DNA of 64,000 nucleotides, taken from NCBI GenBank assembly GCA_050252335.1, contig JBFWLB010000005.1, positions 26,928 to 90,927 on the forward strand, written 5' to 3'. Under the pieces are notes generated by a model. It saw only the letters and a program-made list of their open reading frames with translations, was not told the DNA's origin and made no database searches. Origin of the DNA: Berkiella_A sp050252335. Its GTDB lineage: Bacteria; Pseudomonadota; Gammaproteobacteria; Berkiellales; Berkiellaceae. Below are positions 51,594-59,801 of the stretch, one piece after another (position 1 is the first letter of the stretch; every line of letters starts with the position of its first letter). A program made the translations under genes and the position numbers.

Positions 51594-51924
51594 ATAATGC
51601 ATAAAATACAAAAACGAAGCGTTACTCAGAGTAATTGTATTTTAGGTACGATGCTAGGCAACAAAGCATAAGATATAAGTACAAGGAATTACTCGCAGTA
51701 ATTGGGTTTTAGGCGAGACGCCAAGCAACGAGCGACTGGAGTTTACATCTGGTAAATGAGGATCGTGAGTGTGCGCAGGCAACAAAGCATAAAACACAAG
51801 TACAGGGAATTACTCGCAGTAATTGGGTTTTAGGCGAGACGCCAAGCAACGAACGACCGGAGTTTACATCTGGTAAATGAGGATCGTGAGTGTGCGCAGG
51901 CAACAAAGCATAAAACACAAGTAC
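51594..51924 (+). repeat. 121-bp tandem repeat upstream of lexA
   Basis: Two nearly identical 121-bp units (51659-51779 and 51780-51900), a 3' partial (51901-51924) and a diverged, shortened 5' copy (51594-51658). Each has the palindrome TTACTCGCAGTAA, TTTTAGGCGAGACGCCAAGC, GGAGTTTACATCTGGTAAATGA and GAGTGTGCGCAGGCAACAAAG. A minus-strand ORF through it (51709-51918) is an artefact of the repeat. It ends about 37 bases before the lexA -35 box. Confidence 0.85.
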
Positions 51925-51960
51925 GAAGAGTAAAGGGGTTTCATCAGGTAGTAAAGCGGA

Positions 51961-51990
51961 TTGGCGAACCCCTTTTAGGGAAGCTATACT
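51961..51990 (+). promoter_or_regulatory. Probable sigma-70 promoter of lexA
   Basis: TTGGCG (51961-51966), 18 bases, TATACT (51985-51990). The SOS box begins 4 bases after the -10 box, so bound LexA would block initiation. Confidence 0.6.
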
Positions 51991-51994
51991 AAAT

Positions 51995-52010
51995 CTGTGC
52001 CTTTAAACAG
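51995..52010 (+). promoter_or_regulatory. LexA-binding SOS box
   Basis: CTGTGCCTTTAAACAG: CTGT, 8 bases, ACAG, the E. coli-type SOS box, 12 bases before the lexA ATG and just after the -10 box. It predicts that LexA represses its own gene. Confidence 0.8.
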
Positions 52011-52022
52011 GAAAAAAACGCT

Positions 52023-52652
52023 ATGCCTACAAGCTCATCTACACAAGCAATTTCATTGACACGTCGTCAGTCTGAAGTGTTACAAGTAATAAGAAATCAT
52101 ATAGAGCAAACAGGTGCTCCTCCAACGCGTGCCGAAATTGCCAAAACATTGGGATTTCGCTCAGTCAATGCAGCAGAGGATCATTTAAAAGCACTAGCAC
52201 GTAAAGGTGCAATTTCTTTAGCACCTGGCACTTCTAGAGGAATACAGTTAGCAAAGGAATTTGGTATTGGTTTACCCATTATTGGAAATCCTACCTCTGA
52301 TGGCCCATTATTCTCTGAACAGAATATTGAAGCCAGAATGAGAATCCAAAATGAGTATTTCACACCGAAACCTGATTTCTTATTTAAAATTCATGGTTTA
52401 AGCTTAACTGCTGCAGGCATAAAAGACGGCGATCTTTTAGCAGTGCACGCAACAGATAAAGCTGAGAATGGAAAAATCGTTGTTGCAAGAGTAAATAATA
52501 AAACTGTGGTAAGACGTTATTTTCGCCACGGTGATCAAATTGAACTAAGAGCTGAGCACCCAGATTATTCTCCCATTTTCGTCAATACGACAGTACAACC
52601 TGTAAGCATTGAAGGAATTGGAGTTGGTGTTATTAGAACGGCCTCTATTTAA
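52023..52652 (+). CDS. lexA: LexA repressor with altered cleavage site and missing catalytic Lys
   Basis: 209 residues. The winged helix (LTRRQSEVLQVIRNHIEQTG, PPTRAEIAKTLGFRSVNAAE, HLKALARKGAISL, TSRGIQL) is nearly identical to that of E. coli LexA, so it should bind the CTGT-N8-ACAG box in front of it. In the latent-protease domain Ser127 (HGLSL) aligns with catalytic Ser119. The scissile Ala84-Gly85 (VAAGEPL) reads PTSDGPL, i.e. Ser92-Asp93, and catalytic Lys156 (TVKRL) reads VVRRY, i.e. Arg164. Gly85Asp is the E. coli lexA3 non-inducible change. RecA-stimulated self-cleavage is therefore doubtful. It ends overlapping the convergent gene at 52649. Confidence 0.92.
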   Translation: MPTSSSTQAISLTRRQSEVLQVIRNHIEQTGAPPTRAEIAKTLGFRSVNAAEDHLKALARKGAISLAPGTSRGIQLAKEFGIGLPIIGNPTSDGPLFSEQNIEARMRIQNEYFTPKPDFLFKIHGLSLTAAGIKDGDLLAVHATDKAENGKIVVARVNNKTVVRRYFRHGDQIELRAEHPDYSPIFVNTTVQPVSIEGIGVGVIRTASI

Positions 52653-52840
52653 GAAAGGTCTCGAAAATTTTCAATTAAGGCGTTGTAAGTTTCAAACGCC
52701 TTTTCTTTTTTTTCCCAGTTATTTACAGTGGGTTCTTTGACATAGGCTTCAACTGCATTTGCATAATCGCGATACAACTTGTCTCGCACATCCAAATCCA
52801 TCCAATCCTCTACTTTAGCTGCTGTATTTACTTTAGCCAT
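52649..52840 (-). CDS. Small hypothetical protein (63 aa)
   Basis: 63 residues, soluble and helical (VEDWMDLDVRDKLYRDYANAVEAY, NNWEKKEKAFETYNALIENF). A good Shine-Dalgarno (GGAGC) lies 5 bases before the ATG. The family is not recognised. It is convergent with lexA, sharing 4 bases at the stop codons. It probably is a real gene because of the binding site and a protein-like composition. Confidence 0.55.
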   Translation of the reverse strand: MAKVNTAAKVEDWMDLDVRDKLYRDYANAVEAYVKEPTVNNWEKKEKAFETYNALIENFRDLS

Positions 52841-52963
52841 AGATGCTCCATATCGGATTTTTCAAGCCTTATTTTAATAGTAATTTAATTCCTACAATAT
52901 CGCAAACCAAATGAAGACAATATCTGAATGCTTCAATCAAAATTTTCATATTGCTTTAAGTTC

Positions 52964-53524
52964 TTAAAGGCTCAAAAAATTCTGTAGTATCTTTTTCCCC
53001 TCTTGAGTCAAAATAGATTCTGGATGAAATTGCACACCCATCACTGGATGTTGTTTATGTTGTATCGCCATGATCAAGCCTTCTGCATTACTTGCAATCA
53101 CTTCTAAACAATCAGGCAATTGCTCAGAAACAACTAAAGAATGATATCGCCCTACTGTCAAAGGATTCGCTATACCATCAAAAATACCGCTTTCTTTATG
53201 AAAAATAACATCAGATTTGCCATGTACAGGCTTTGGTGCACGTATAACTTCACCCCCAAATGCTTCTGCAATTGCCTGATGCCCTAGACATACTCCTAAA
53301 ATAGGTATTACTCCAGAAAAGCAAGATACACAACTCATGGAAATACCTGCTGATTTTGGCTCGCCTGGCCCAGGCGATAATATAAGATGACTGATAGGCA
53401 AAGCCTTGATTTCTTCAATACTGATTTCATCACAACGCTTCACAACCATATCAAAGCCCAGCTCAACAACATATCGAGCTAAGTTGTATACAAATGAGTC
53501 ATAGTTATCAATTAAAAGTATCAT
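52964..53524 (-). CDS. pabA: Anthranilate/aminodeoxychorismate synthase glutaminase subunit (TrpG/PabA)
   Basis: 186 residues. Class I glutamine amidotransferase: MILLIDNYDSFVYNLARY, LILSPGPGEPKSAG, GVCLGHQAIAEAFGG with the nucleophile Cys79, and GVQFHPESILT with His167 and Glu169. It supplies ammonia to chorismate for anthranilate (TrpE) or aminodeoxychorismate (PabB) synthesis. No trpE or pabB is nearby to decide. A stand-alone gene fits pabA or a shared subunit. Confidence 0.88.
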   Translation of the reverse strand: MILLIDNYDSFVYNLARYVVELGFDMVVKRCDEISIEEIKALPISHLILSPGPGEPKSAGISMSCVSCFSGVIPILGVCLGHQAIAEAFGGEVIRAPKPVHGKSDVIFHKESGIFDGIANPLTVGRYHSLVVSEQLPDCLEVIASNAEGLIMAIQHKQHPVMGVQFHPESILTQEGKKILQNFLSL

Positions 53525-53749
53525 GATCCATTACTGCACTTAGTTATTTACAAACTTTGATAATAATAACAGATACTATAAAAAATGAGGATTATAAAAA
53601 GGCAAAATCTCATTTATGGAAGAAGCATACTTCATATCCTATGCTTACTATAACAAGAGATAATAACTGTATATTTATTGATTGGAATTCACTATAACGA
53701 ATATGTTATCACCTTATTAATAACGTTCATTATTTATAAAAAAACTACT

Positions 53750-55711
53750 ATGGCAAACAAACTGAGTTTATCGGTCAACTTTATTTTATTGCTGATATTT
53801 TCAATGTCCTGTGCACATGGTAGTGCGCAAGATATTACTTCAATGCGTCAAAATTTTATAAAAGCAGAAAAATTTATAACTGAAAATAACTGGAAAGAAT
53901 ATGAGCGACTCAAACCAAAACTCATCTTGTATCCACTCTACTCTTATCTTATTTATAAAGAGCTTAAACAGAAAATTCAAACCCGCCAAAAACCATCTAT
54001 CTCCTATGAAGAAATTTTACAGTTTGAAAGAGCAAACCCTGATTTTCCTTTTCTGGATACATTGAAAACAGCTTGGGCAAGGCAACAATCAGAAAGCAAA
54101 AACTGGGATAATGTTATTAAACTTTATCAAGATGGAAAAAACATCAAGAAAACTGAAGATGAATGTTATTATTTACACAGCCTTTATCAAACGCGAAACG
54201 ACTCTTATATTCTCACTAAAATTCAAGCACTCTGGTTTGTGGGTCATTCTCAACCTACTAATTGCAATATTCTTTTTACTATTCTCAAAACAAAGGGCAT
54301 TTTAACCACCAAAGATACAATAGAACGTATAAAATTAGCACTTGCCAAGCAAAATTATAAATTAGCTGAATTTTTAATCTCATCCTTACCACCTACTGAA
54401 AAAAGATGGGCGGATAAATGGATGATCTTTGTCCATGCACCAGAAAATATCTTTGATCAAAAAAAGCTCAAAGCAGCTTTTTTCCCAGAAAATATTAAAA
54501 CAGAAGTCCTAACAACCGCATTACAAACACTAGCCAGAAAAAATCCAGCAAAAGCTTTAGAATGGTGGAATGCGCATGAACGAAATTATCCATTCTCCAA
54601 AGAACAAAGCCAAAGAATAAAAAGAGACATTGGTGTCTTCCTTTCACATCAAAAAACAGACACCGCCTATGCATATATCAGTCGCCTCCCTGAAGAAAAA
54701 CTAGACAATGTTGCAAAAGAATGGCGTATTCGACTCAGCTTATTTGAGGGAAAATGGTCAGATACCTTAAAATGGATCCGTGCTTTGCCAGAGACTGAAA
54801 AATCAAAACATATTTGGCGCTACTGGCAAGCAAGAGCAATGGAGTCATTAGGATCGCATGAAAGCGCAAAGGCTATTTACCAAGAAATTGCGACTTATAG
54901 AGGTTATTATGGATTCTTATCCAGCTTAAAACTAGACAAACGGCTTACTTTAAATAACCATAAATTTAATGTTTCTACAAATACACTGGAAGGATTAAAA
55001 CACCTTCAAACCGTGCAACGTGTAGAAGAATTACTGGCACTGGATAGAACACGCATCGCACGAGTTGAATGGTATCAGCTTACAAAAAACATTCCAGATT
55101 TGCAGCTCTTGCATTTAGCACACTTAGCTTTTACCAAAGGCTGGTATGACTTAAGCATCCTTGCGCTGACCAAATCTGAATACAAGGACGATATTTCATT
55201 ACGATTTCCACTTGCACATCAAAAACCCATTTTATACTACGCACAGAAATTTGATTTAGATCCAGCCTGGATATTTGCCTTAACACGCCAAGAAAGTGCT
55301 TTTTTCCACAATGCAATATCACCTGTTGGCGCAAGAGGACTCATGCAACTCATGCCTGCAACAGCAACCTATATAGCAGAGAAAAATAATATCAATATTC
55401 TTTCCTCAGAACAGCTTTTTTTGCCAGAAAAAAATATTGAGCTGGGCGCAACCTATTTAAAATATCTGAATGATAAATATAATAAACAACCCATACTTGC
55501 AACAGCCTCTTACAATGCAGGGCCTGGAAGAATAAAAAGATGGATGCCAAATCATACAATGGATGCTGATATCTGGGTTGAAAATATACCTTATGCAGAA
55601 ACCAGAGATTATGTTAAAAATGTAATGACCTCTACAAGTATTTACCATGAATTACTCGGACATCCAGAAAAATTGAGCACTTATATGCAACCTATTTCAG
55701 GAAAAAATTAG
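53750..55711 (+). CDS. slt: Soluble lytic murein transglycosylase (SLT70-like)
   Basis: 653 residues from the ATG at 53750; an upstream TTG at 53678 would add an unlikely segment. A signal peptide (LSVNFILLLIFSMSCAHGSA) is followed by a long alpha-superhelical U-domain and the C-terminal catalytic domain: ALTRQESAFFHNAISPVGARGLMQLMPATA with catalytic Glu515, and TASYNAGPGRI. It cleaves peptidoglycan to 1,6-anhydromuropeptides, the substrates that NagZ later degrades. It is followed after 13 bases by the RsbW-like gene. Confidence 0.92.
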   Translation: MANKLSLSVNFILLLIFSMSCAHGSAQDITSMRQNFIKAEKFITENNWKEYERLKPKLILYPLYSYLIYKELKQKIQTRQKPSISYEEILQFERANPDFPFLDTLKTAWARQQSESKNWDNVIKLYQDGKNIKKTEDECYYLHSLYQTRNDSYILTKIQALWFVGHSQPTNCNILFTILKTKGILTTKDTIERIKLALAKQNYKLAEFLISSLPPTEKRWADKWMIFVHAPENIFDQKKLKAAFFPENIKTEVLTTALQTLARKNPAKALEWWNAHERNYPFSKEQSQRIKRDIGVFLSHQKTDTAYAYISRLPEEKLDNVAKEWRIRLSLFEGKWSDTLKWIRALPETEKSKHIWRYWQARAMESLGSHESAKAIYQEIATYRGYYGFLSSLKLDKRLTLNNHKFNVSTNTLEGLKHLQTVQRVEELLALDRTRIARVEWYQLTKNIPDLQLLHLAHLAFTKGWYDLSILALTKSEYKDDISLRFPLAHQKPILYYAQKFDLDPAWIFALTRQESAFFHNAISPVGARGLMQLMPATATYIAEKNNINILSSEQLFLPEKNIELGATYLKYLNDKYNKQPILATASYNAGPGRIKRWMPNHTMDADIWVENIPYAETRDYVKNVMTSTSIYHELLGHPEKLSTYMQPISGKN

Positions 55712-55724
55712 AGGATCATTTCAT

Positions 55725-56270
55725 ATGCTTCACCTTCAAAAATCCTCCTTACAAAAGAAAGCTCTCTCTCAACAAGAACAACTCATTCCTATCTATGAAG
55801 CAATCTCTAACAGCATTATTCAATTAAAATATTTTAGCTTTCATACCTTTGAAGAAGGTCGAAATACCGCACAATTTATATCAAGTTTATGTCCTCATCC
55901 ATTGAAAGCTGAAGCTGGCTTGAATGAACTGTTTATGAATGCCATTGAGCATGGAAATTTAGATATTACCTATGAAGAGAAAAAAAACATACTCACGAAA
56001 AACCAGTGGCTCAATACAGTGCATGAAAGACTCTTCTTACCTGAAAACCGCAGCAAAAAAGTTAAGGTTGTTTTCGAAAAGACACTTGATGCCATTACCA
56101 TCTTTATAAAAGACTGTGGGAAGGGTTTCAATTGGAAAGATTTTTTATCTCATCACAATACACTCAGCTACAATGGTCGAGGTATTATGATTGCCAAGCA
56201 ATATGCTTTTGATGAAGTGGCTTATAATAACCAAGGTAATCAGGTGACGTGTCGGATTTATCGTGTTTAG
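55725..56270 (+). CDS. RsbW-like HATPase_c protein
   Basis: 181 residues. GHKL ATP-binding boxes: N box AGLNELFMNAIEHGNLD, G1 IFIKDCGKGFNW and G2 YNGRGIMIAKQYAFDEV. These are the features of the serine-kinase anti-sigma family (RsbW/SpoIIAB) and of similar signalling proteins. No anti-anti-sigma factor, phosphatase or receiver is in the neighbourhood. GAGG lies 8 bases before the ATG and the gene follows slt closely, so it is probably co-transcribed. Target unknown. Confidence 0.8.
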   Translation: MLHLQKSSLQKKALSQQEQLIPIYEAISNSIIQLKYFSFHTFEEGRNTAQFISSLCPHPLKAEAGLNELFMNAIEHGNLDITYEEKKNILTKNQWLNTVHERLFLPENRSKKVKVVFEKTLDAITIFIKDCGKGFNWKDFLSHHNTLSYNGRGIMIAKQYAFDEVAYNNQGNQVTCRIYRV

Positions 56271-56352
56271 ATGGATACCTGACGTGCCTGATAAGCAAGT
56301 ATTGTAAAAGACAACACAGTGGTAAATGGCACTTCCCTACAAGTGGTTTCCT

Positions 56353-56681
56353 CTTATCGATGAGCAACGCGAATCGAGTTCTCACTTTTTGAAGCTGGGG
56401 TATCCCAACGAATGAAGCTTCGTCATTGCGAGCGGAAGCCGTCTGCAATTGATTGAAAAAACACAAAAATATCACGGCCAAAGCGAAGCAATCCATCCTG
56501 AAATCTTTAAGAAGAGCGCGGTAAGAAAGATTTTAAGATGGATTGCCGCGCAAAAGACGTGATGTTTTATCTCTTATTTTTCCTTTTTCCTGCGTCTTTT
56601 GCTCGCAATGACGAAGCTTCATTCGTTGGGATACCCCAGCTTCAAAAAGTGAGAACTCGATTCGCGTTGCTCATCAATAAG
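56353..56681. repeat. Long-inverted-repeat MITE-like element
   Basis: Two 81-bp arms (56353-56433 and 56601-56681) are complementary with a single mismatch near the outer ends. They contain CGATGAGCAACGCGAATCGA, CTCACTTTTTGAAGCTGGGG and CATTCGTTGGG. The interior carries a second pair, GCAATCCATC..AAATCTTT and AAAGATTT..GATGGATTGC. The CGTCATTGCGAGC and GAAGCAATCC words are those of a palindromic repeat I recall in many Rickettsia-, Legionella- and Coxiella-like genomes. The outer end is shared with the elements at 663 and 31661. It occupies most of the 496-base gap before korB. Confidence 0.85.
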
Positions 56682-56766
56682 AACGTAAAGGAAAACATAA
56701 TAAGAGAAACATAATAGTGAAAGCTGCTTAAGAAAACACCATTAGACACGAATCTCAGCCCTTACA

Positions 56767-57786
56767 TTAAATTTCCCAAGTATGACCGTGATGCAACACC
56801 TCTTCCAATGATGCTTTCTTGTCTTGCTTTGCTTTATCAATATGATTTTGTATTTGACCATCAAAAGTAGCTCTTTCTTCTTGGTAAAAAATACCAATAG
56901 GAACGGGCATATTAGGATCTTTCATGGAAGCTAATTGCACAGCCATAGCAAGATTGGATTCATATACTGTAATGCTTTCTAAATCTTGTTGGGTTTCAAT
57001 TTCTTTCACTTCTATGCCATATGAATGCACAATTAACCCACGTTTATTATCTTTGCCAAATAATAAGGGTTGGCCTGGTATTAAAGTGATGGTATTTGCA
57101 TCTCTTGCACCTTTATCTCTGATTGTGTCGAAAGCACCATCATTAAAGACATGGCAATTTTGATAGATTTCAATAAAACTGGTGCCCTGATGCTTTGCTG
57201 CTTTTATCATAATATCTGGCAATCCCACCGCATCTATATCAATGCCACGTGCCACAAAACTGCATTGTGCCGCCAAAGCAACCAGAATAGGATTTAAAGG
57301 AGACTCAATCGCCCCAAAAGGCGAAGATTTGGTTTTAAGGCCTGCTTCAGATGTTGGTGAATATTGGCCTTTTGTTAAGCCATAAATTTGGTTATTAAAT
57401 AATAAAACCTTCACATTTACATTACGACGCATAAGATGAATGAGATGATTCGCGCCAATACTCAAGCCATCCCCATCTCCTGTCACAAGCCAAACTTGTA
57501 ACTCAGGTTTAGCTAATTTTATACCTGTTGCAATACAAGGTGCGCGACCATGAATAGTATGAAATCCATAGGTGCTTAAATAATAAGGAAAACGACTAGC
57601 GCAACCAATACCAGATACAAATACAAAATTTTCTTTGGGCGTTTCTAATTGAGAAAGTACACGTTGCACCGCTTTTAAGATAGCATAGTCACCACAACCC
57701 GGACACCACCGAACTTCTTGATTGCTCGCAAAGTCTTGTGGACTGAGTGTTGGAGTTTGAATATGTAGCTTTTTTTCATTTTGCAT
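56767..57786 (-). CDS. korB: 2-oxoacid:ferredoxin oxidoreductase beta subunit (KorB)
   Basis: 339 residues. VRWCPGCGDYAILKAVQR is the TPP/cluster motif, GDGDGLSIGANHLIHLMRRN with NNQIYGLTKGQYSPTS is the TPP-Mg site, and a C-terminal domain follows. Together with the alpha subunit 12 bases upstream it forms an enzyme that oxidises a 2-oxoacid, probably 2-oxoglutarate, to acyl-CoA with reduction of ferredoxin. Such enzymes are uncommon but known in aerobic gammaproteobacteria. Confidence 0.9.
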   Translation of the reverse strand: MQNEKKLHIQTPTLSPQDFASNQEVRWCPGCGDYAILKAVQRVLSQLETPKENFVFVSGIGCASRFPYYLSTYGFHTIHGRAPCIATGIKLAKPELQVWLVTGDGDGLSIGANHLIHLMRRNVNVKVLLFNNQIYGLTKGQYSPTSEAGLKTKSSPFGAIESPLNPILVALAAQCSFVARGIDIDAVGLPDIMIKAAKHQGTSFIEIYQNCHVFNDGAFDTIRDKGARDANTITLIPGQPLLFGKDNKRGLIVHSYGIEVKEIETQQDLESITVYESNLAMAVQLASMKDPNMPVPIGIFYQEERATFDGQIQNHIDKAKQDKKASLEEVLHHGHTWEI

Positions 57787-57798
57787 AATAATAACCCA

Positions 57799-59676
57799 CT
57801 AAGACAAGGCTGGCGCAAAGAATTGAGACAATCTATCGACTAATTCTTGAACCAGAAACGGTTTGCCTTGAATTTTTGAAATAGAGATTGCGGGCACTAA
57901 AAATTGTGCACGAATAAGTTGACAGACCTGCCCATCATTTAATTCAACAACAAAAACCTGCTTAAACTGCTTTAAATACCCTTCTAATGCTTCTTGCAAA
58001 GGATACAGCGACAATAAATGCGCGTAACTAATAGAATGCCCCTGCTGTTGTAATTGTTGTACAGCCGTCAATGCCACACCATAGGTACTGCCCCAGCCTA
58101 TCACCAGCATATCGCCACTGTGTGCCCCGATTAATTCCAAGGGGGGCAATAAAGCTTGTACACCGTCTATTTTTTCTCTTCTTAAACGAACCATCTGCTC
58201 ATGATTTTGTGCGCTGTAGCTAATTTCACCTGTAACATCTTTCTTTTCAAGCCCACCAATACGATGCTCAAGGCCAGGTGTGCCAGGAATCGCCCAATTT
58301 CTTGCTAAGGTATCTGACGCTCTTTTATACGGAGCGAAATTTTCAATCTCTTGATGATGGTGAATTTCTAATTTATCAGCCTCTAGCTGATCGCTGCTCG
58401 GAATTTTCCAAGGCTCTGCACAATTTGCAATATATGCATCAGATAATAGTATAACGGGTGTCATATATTCTACTGCGATTTTAAAGGCTAATCGCACCAT
58501 ATCAAAACAATTACCAGCAGACTTTGCAGCCAACACCGGCACAGGGCACTCACCATGTCTGCCATATAATGCCAAAAATAAATCTGATTGCTCTACTTTA
58601 GTGGGCATCCCCGTTGAAGGCCCTGCGCGCTGTACATCAACCACCACCAAAGGCAACTCAACCATCACCGCTAAACCAAGGGTTTCTCCCATTAAATCAA
58701 GTCCTGGGCCACTGGTTGCTGTTAAGGCTAATTCACCCGCAAATGCAGCACCAAGTGCCGCCCCTACTGCTGCTATTTCATCTTCTGCTTGGAAAGTCTT
58801 TACACCCATATGCGGATATCGCGTCATCTCATGCAAAATATCGGAGGCAGGTGTAATGGGATAACCACTCATAAAAAGTGACTGTTGATTCTCATCTGCT
58901 ACAGCAAGACATCCCAGCACAACGGCTTGATTACCGGTTACTTGTCTGTATCTACCTTTAGCAAGTTCTGCTTTTTCGACAGAGTAGTACTCCGTAAAAA
59001 GCTCAGTCGTTATTGCATAGTTATAACCAGCTCTTAACGCCTGTATATTGGCAGCCAATAAATCAGGCTCATTTTTGAATCTGTGTTGAATCCATTTTTT
59101 TGTCGGCTCTAAGGGGCGGTTGTATAACCAAAACAATAAACCTAATACAAACATATTTTTGCATTTTCTTGCCTTAGAACGAGATAAATCTATATTTTCT
59201 ACACTTTTGAGTGTTAATTGCGTCAAAGGTATCGCAATGATACGAAATTGCTGCATTTCAGGTGCCAGCAATGGATTTTCTCTAAAACCAATTTTCTCAT
59301 ATTCTTTTTTAACAAATTTATCTTCATCAACCAGTAAAATACCCCCCTTCTTTAAAGCACCTATGGTTACCGTAAATGCAGCAGGATTCATTGCCACCAA
59401 TACATCAAATTGATCGCCTTGTGTATAAATAGCGTGTGAAGAAAAACTAATCTGAAAGCCTGAGACCCCAGCAAGTGTCCCTTGTGGCGCACGTATTTCT
59501 GCAGGATAATCAGGAAAGGTTCGAAGATCATTTCCAGCAATAGAGCTGGCTTCGCTAAAACGCATGCCTAATACTTGCATACCATCACCCGAATCCCCAG
59601 CAAAATGGATATCGACTTGGGATAAGGCCTTGCGATTAGACGTGGCTTCAAGTATGGTTTTTTCAAAAGTAGGCAT
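57799..59676 (-). CDS. korA: 2-oxoacid:ferredoxin oxidoreductase alpha subunit, gamma-alpha fusion (KorA)
   Basis: 625 residues. The N-terminal ~190 residues are the gamma domain (IHFAGDSGDGMQVLGMRFSEA). The alpha domain follows: MSGYPITPASDILHEM, FQAEDEIAAVGAALGAAFAG, TATSGPGLDLMGE and STGMPTKVEQSDL. The gamma-alpha fusion is typical of the two-subunit KorAB type. It is the first gene of a korA-korB operon, divergent from the parA-like gene; the 125-base divergent region presumably holds both promoters. Confidence 0.92.
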   Translation of the reverse strand: MPTFEKTILEATSNRKALSQVDIHFAGDSGDGMQVLGMRFSEASSIAGNDLRTFPDYPAEIRAPQGTLAGVSGFQISFSSHAIYTQGDQFDVLVAMNPAAFTVTIGALKKGGILLVDEDKFVKKEYEKIGFRENPLLAPEMQQFRIIAIPLTQLTLKSVENIDLSRSKARKCKNMFVLGLLFWLYNRPLEPTKKWIQHRFKNEPDLLAANIQALRAGYNYAITTELFTEYYSVEKAELAKGRYRQVTGNQAVVLGCLAVADENQQSLFMSGYPITPASDILHEMTRYPHMGVKTFQAEDEIAAVGAALGAAFAGELALTATSGPGLDLMGETLGLAVMVELPLVVVDVQRAGPSTGMPTKVEQSDLFLALYGRHGECPVPVLAAKSAGNCFDMVRLAFKIAVEYMTPVILLSDAYIANCAEPWKIPSSDQLEADKLEIHHHQEIENFAPYKRASDTLARNWAIPGTPGLEHRIGGLEKKDVTGEISYSAQNHEQMVRLRREKIDGVQALLPPLELIGAHSGDMLVIGWGSTYGVALTAVQQLQQQGHSISYAHLLSLYPLQEALEGYLKQFKQVFVVELNDGQVCQLIRAQFLVPAISISKIQGKPFLVQELVDRLSQFFAPALS

Positions 59677-59801
59677 ATGTTTTTAAGTGGTTAAAACTAA
59701 AAATGGGTAAATCATGTGATACTATACCATTTTAGTTGGTTATACCAGACAGTCAAAAAAATTAACTAACTTACTTATAAAATTAAGCGTGGAGACAAGG
59801 A

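Noticed and set aside
51709..51918. Minus-strand 69-residue ORF before lexA
   Set aside because: It reads through the 121-bp tandem repeat and shows the same internal repetition; no ribosome-binding site.
51594..51924. CRISPR array
   Set aside because: Units are contiguous 121-bp tandem copies without unique spacers and with no cas genes.
58601..58864. Plus-strand ORFs inside korA
   Set aside because: Antisense shadows of a well-conserved gene.
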